Position numbers and translations under genes: made by a program. From positions 1 through 35,164 of the forward strand of contig JAHELS010000041.1 of the NCBI GenBank assembly GCA_024644085.1: a stretch of 35,164 nt of DNA. Direction: 5' to 3'. This stretch comes from Rhodopirellula sp. (GTDB lineage: Bacteria > Planctomycetota > Planctomycetia > Pirellulales > Pirellulaceae). Of this stretch, positions 32,478-35,164 are shown one piece after another; the stretch's first letter is position 1; each line of letters begins with the position of its first letter. The notes under the pieces are model-generated. The model had not been told where the DNA came from and did not search any database. It saw only the letters and a program-made list of their open reading frames with translations.

Positions 32478-32537
32478 GAGCAGTGAGTAGTCGAGCAGTG
32501 AGCAGTCGAGCAGTGAGCAGTCGAGCAGTGAGCAGTC
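32478..32537. repeat. Four tandem 15-bp repeats
   Basis: Units GAGCAGTGAGCAGTC start at 32478, 32493, 32508 and 32523; the first differs by one base (TAG for CAG) and a partial GAGCA follows. The array lies 24 bp upstream of the amidohydrolase ATG and about 60 bp upstream of the divergent kinase gene. Units are almost identical, so the copy number may vary. Confidence 0.92.
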
Positions 32538-32598
32538 GAGCAAGGATGAAAACGGAGTCCGGGAATCGGCGTCATCAAAGGCGTCTTATCGTTGGTGA

Positions 32599-34848
32599 GT
32601 GAAGGATGCAGTTGCAGACGTGACGAAAGACCAAACCGAGCACCAAACCGCGGGTGCCCAGTCGACAAGCAAAAAGCTGTCGATGGAGGCAACGACGCCG
32701 CCGGCTGAAGTTCCGGGTTACCGATTGAATCAATTTCTCGGAGCCGGTGCATTCGGTCAGGTGTGGGTTGGCATCGATCTGAATACCGGGCGTGAGGTCG
32801 CCGTCAAGTTCTACCTTCATCGCGGCGGCGTCAATTGGTCGTTGCTCAGTCGCGAGGTCAAAAACCTGGTCCAGCTGTCGGCTGATCGATATGTCGTTCA
32901 GGTGCTCGAAGTCGGCTGGGACGCCAACCCGCCCTATTATGTGATGGAATTGATCACCGGCGGATCCGTGGAAGACCTGCTCCAAGCGCGTGGCCGATTG
33001 CCGGTCGCCGAAGCGGTCGAGATGTTCCGCAAAATCTGCATCGGCTTGAACCGATGCCACGCCAAAGGGGTGCTGCACTGTGACATCAAGCCGGCAAATG
33101 TCCTGCTTGGCGACGACCACGAACCACGACTGGCCGATTTCGGTCAGAGTCGATTGTCGAGTGATCAAACTCCGGCACTGGGCACCCTGTTCTACATGGC
33201 ACCAGAACAAGCCGACCTGAGTAGCACCCCCGATGCGAGCTGGGATGTCTACGCCGTCGGTGCGATCATGTTCAGAATGCTCACCGGCAGCCCCCCCCAT
33301 CGCAACGATGCGATCGTCGGGCAGCTCGATACCGCTGGATCGCTGCCGAAACGGCTGGAGCATTATCGCCGGGCGATTGCATCGGCACCGCGACCCGAAC
33401 AGCACGCCGATCGGGAGGATGTCGACCGAGCGCTTGCCCGGATCGTCTCGAAATGCCTCGCCGCGGACCCGCGAGAACGGTATGCCAACGTCCAACAAAT
33501 CATCCAGGATCTGAGTCGCCGCGATACAAACCGCGCACGGCGGCCGTTAACCTTGCTCGGTATCGTCGGTCCCCTGCTTGTGTTGTTGGCGACATCCTTT
33601 TTTGGTGCTCGAAGTATCCGCCAGGCGAGCAGCCGAACCGAAGACGCGCTGCGGACCGAAGCGTTCGACAGCAACCAACTCGCCGCCACCTTCGCGGCCC
33701 GGACACTTGAGAGCGAAATCGAACGTTATTTCCGGCTGACCCGGGAAGAGGCGTCACGGAGTGATTTCGTTGACCAGTTGGCCAGCACACTTTCCACGCC
33801 GAAGGTCCAGGAATTGTTAGGCGAGATCGCGGCGATGGAAACGCCGATGGCGACTCATGTTGAGAACCCCACGCGTGACCAACTATTGGATCATCCTGCG
33901 CGAAAGGAGCTCGACGATTTATTGCAGAGCCGCTTGCGACGTTACACGGGGCCGGACAAACCGGCCCGTCGACCCCGATTGGCGACGATGTTCGTGACTG
34001 ATTCGCTCGGAACGATCCTCAGCATTGCTTACGAGCAGGACGTCGATCGCGACGAAAACAGCGCCGGCCGGAACTTCTGCTATCGAACGTATTACCACGG
34101 CGGTCGCGTCGATCTGCCCAAAGACACTACGCAGATCGGTCGAGTCGTGCCTCTGCGGACAACGCACTTGTCAGCGGCATTCCCCAGTACGGCGACACGC
34201 TTGTGGAAGGTTGCCGTCAGCACCCCGATATTCTTGAGCGATGATCGTAGCAAGCCCGATGCAATCTTCGTCGCAACGATCAACCTCGGTGATTTCGAGT
34301 TGCCTCAGAGCCGACAGGGGGCCAATCAAATTGCGGTTCTGGTCGAGGCTCGGGAGGGAATGGCGCAGGGAACAATCCTGCAACATCCGCTGATGGACAA
34401 GCGACGAAGAGAAGGTGTCCGGGCGGAAGGTGAAAAGTACCAGATACCGCCGATACTGATGAGACGCCTGCTTGCCGGCGGCGACGTTGACTACCAGGAT
34501 CCGCTCGCGGCGGCGGCCGACGGCGGAGGCTACGGCGGCCCCTGGATTGCCGCAATGCAGCCGATTTCCGTCCCCCGTGCCGATGACGAACTGGAATCTG
34601 CGATCGCTGTTGAAAAACGAGCGGACCTGCTCGTGCTGGTGCAGTACCGACTCGAGAAGGTTATCGAACCGGTCGACCGGATGCGTGCAGCACTGCTTTT
34701 CAACGGCGCCGCCGCAATCGGATCCATCCTGATTGTGACCCTCACGTTGTGGCTGTTCGTGCGCGGCGCCGGAAACTCCCGGCCTCGGCGCTGGAAAAAA
34801 AAGGATACCGACTCGATCAGCAATCGCGAAACCATTTCGGTGAGCTAA
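32599..34848 (+). CDS. Transmembrane Ser/Thr protein kinase with extracytoplasmic sensor domain
   Basis: A 749-residue protein (GTG start). The kinase domain spans about 40-310: GAGAFGQVWV (48-57), VAVKFY with Lys70, Glu86, HCDIKPAN (160-167), ADFGQSR (DFG at 180-182) and YMAPEQ (199-204). The Arg of HRD is replaced by Cys, so it is a non-RD kinase. A membrane helix follows at about 316-336, then about 360 residues outside, and a second helix at 699-722 with a short basic tail. The outer part begins ARTLESEIERYFRLTREEASRSDFV and contains RNFCYRTYYHGGRVDLP and AVSTPIF, like a Cache-type ligand domain. It probably senses a small molecule. An ATG at 32683 would still keep the whole kinase. Confidence 0.87.
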   Translation: MKDAVADVTKDQTEHQTAGAQSTSKKLSMEATTPPAEVPGYRLNQFLGAGAFGQVWVGIDLNTGREVAVKFYLHRGGVNWSLLSREVKNLVQLSADRYVVQVLEVGWDANPPYYVMELITGGSVEDLLQARGRLPVAEAVEMFRKICIGLNRCHAKGVLHCDIKPANVLLGDDHEPRLADFGQSRLSSDQTPALGTLFYMAPEQADLSSTPDASWDVYAVGAIMFRMLTGSPPHRNDAIVGQLDTAGSLPKRLEHYRRAIASAPRPEQHADREDVDRALARIVSKCLAADPRERYANVQQIIQDLSRRDTNRARRPLTLLGIVGPLLVLLATSFFGARSIRQASSRTEDALRTEAFDSNQLAATFAARTLESEIERYFRLTREEASRSDFVDQLASTLSTPKVQELLGEIAAMETPMATHVENPTRDQLLDHPARKELDDLLQSRLRRYTGPDKPARRPRLATMFVTDSLGTILSIAYEQDVDRDENSAGRNFCYRTYYHGGRVDLPKDTTQIGRVVPLRTTHLSAAFPSTATRLWKVAVSTPIFLSDDRSKPDAIFVATINLGDFELPQSRQGANQIAVLVEAREGMAQGTILQHPLMDKRRREGVRAEGEKYQIPPILMRRLLAGGDVDYQDPLAAAADGGGYGGPWIAAMQPISVPRADDELESAIAVEKRADLLVLVQYRLEKVIEPVDRMRAALLFNGAAAIGSILIVTLTLWLFVRGAGNSRPRRWKKKDTDSISNRETISVS

Positions 34849-35164
34849 ACCCAATAACGCACCAATCGCTCGAGCTGCTCCTGCCAACCCTCGAGACCGC
34901 GTTCTTCGGGCTCGCACAGCACGTCGCCCGGAAACAGAAGCGTCGGCTCGGATGATTCAATGAACATCTTCGACGCAATCGAAAGTTCATCCGAGTCGGG
35001 CACGTCCCCCGAGCCGATTGACAGCGTGTGACAGAGACTCGTGCGTGCCGCGGCGCTGCAGCGGGGCGCGATGTCCGCAGGTGCAATGGCATCAACGACA
35101 ACGTTGCCCATCAGAATTTCTTCGTGCAGTAATGTCTCGATCAAAGTTCGTTCGTCGGAGAGAT
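34845..35164 (-). CDS. C-terminal part of an unrecognised protein (cut by window edge)
   Basis: The minus frame is open from the right edge and ends at the TAG at 34845-34847. The visible 105 or so residues include ETLLHEEILMGNVVVDAIAPADIAP, a Cys/Ala-rich stretch, TLSIGSGDVPDSDELSIASKMFIESSEPTLLFPGDVLCEPEERGLEGWQEQLERLVRYWV. I recognise no family. The tail is acidic and has no membrane segment. A TTG at 35144 is not a credible start because the frame continues upstream. Its stop codon overlaps that of the convergent kinase gene (CTAA at 34845-34848). Confidence 0.5.
   Translation of the reverse strand, partial: LSDERTLIETLLHEEILMGNVVVDAIAPADIAPRCSAAARTSLCHTLSIGSGDVPDSDELSIASKMFIESSEPTLLFPGDVLCEPEERGLEGWQEQLERLVRYWV

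Noticed and set aside
1..35164. CRISPR arrays, defence islands, transposases or a biosynthetic cluster
   Set aside because: No spaced direct repeats with unique spacers, no Cas, transposase or integrase motifs, and no PKS/NRPS domains were seen. The PaaK-like enzyme stands without carrier proteins.

Overview
The window looks like chromosomal DNA of a planctomycete, most likely of the Pirellulaceae (Rhodopirellula-like). This is an inference from several things seen together: two large secreted proteins with Planctomycetes/Verrucomicrobia-type heme-binding domains and beta-propeller dehydrogenase domains, a type II secretion operon whose pseudopilins mostly have Ala at the cleavage position, abundant Ser/Thr kinases, few clear Shine-Dalgarno sites, and short GC-rich tandem repeats between genes. 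There is no phage, insertion sequence, CRISPR array or rRNA. I read the window as ordinary core chromosome with some unusual regulatory and repeat structure.

Layout. Positions 1-8001 (minus strand) hold a type II secretion operon in the order gspD-E-F-G-H-I-J-K, tightly overlapped; gspK runs off the left edge. Between gspJ and gspK sit four copies of a 111-bp palindromic repeat that is open in frame on both strands. gspC, gspL and gspM are not seen; L and M could lie left of the window. Divergent from gspD is a small unrecognised gene (8225-8653). It is followed by a 68-residue protein gene (8866-9072) with a very good sigma-54 promoter, an upstream inverted repeat at about -109, a 5' leader hairpin and a strong Shine-Dalgarno sequence.

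Positions 9293-19443 hold ruvX/yqgF, a PaaK-like adenylate-forming enzyme paired with a DUF971 protein, a Tat-exported beta-propeller protein downstream of a 1083-residue diheme-type dehydrogenase, a polysaccharide deacetylase, tRNA-Cys(GCA) with a visible promoter, and a Ser/Thr kinase fused to a degenerate receiver-like domain. Positions 19719-24917 hold a translation and membrane-biogenesis block on the minus strand: yidC (with an inserted PDZ domain), rsfS and argS (with a coiled-coil insertion). Positions 25126-28929 encode a 1267-residue secreted propeller/HEAT/cytochrome protein. Divergent from it is a YpfJ-type zinc metallopeptidase, then an RlmM-like 2'-O-methyltransferase with a lipoprotein-like amidohydrolase upstream (ATGA overlap), then a transmembrane Ser/Thr kinase with an extracytoplasmic sensor domain, and finally the 3' part of an unrecognised gene at the right edge.

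The most interesting observations are the sigma-54/enhancer-like arrangement in front of the 68-residue gene, the gspK start that arises inside a repeat array open on both strands, PDZ-YidC, the coiled-coil ArgS, and four unrelated intergenic tandem-repeat arrays (111, 14, 17 and 15 bp periods) within 35 kb. I found no single block that is clearly a new multigene system.
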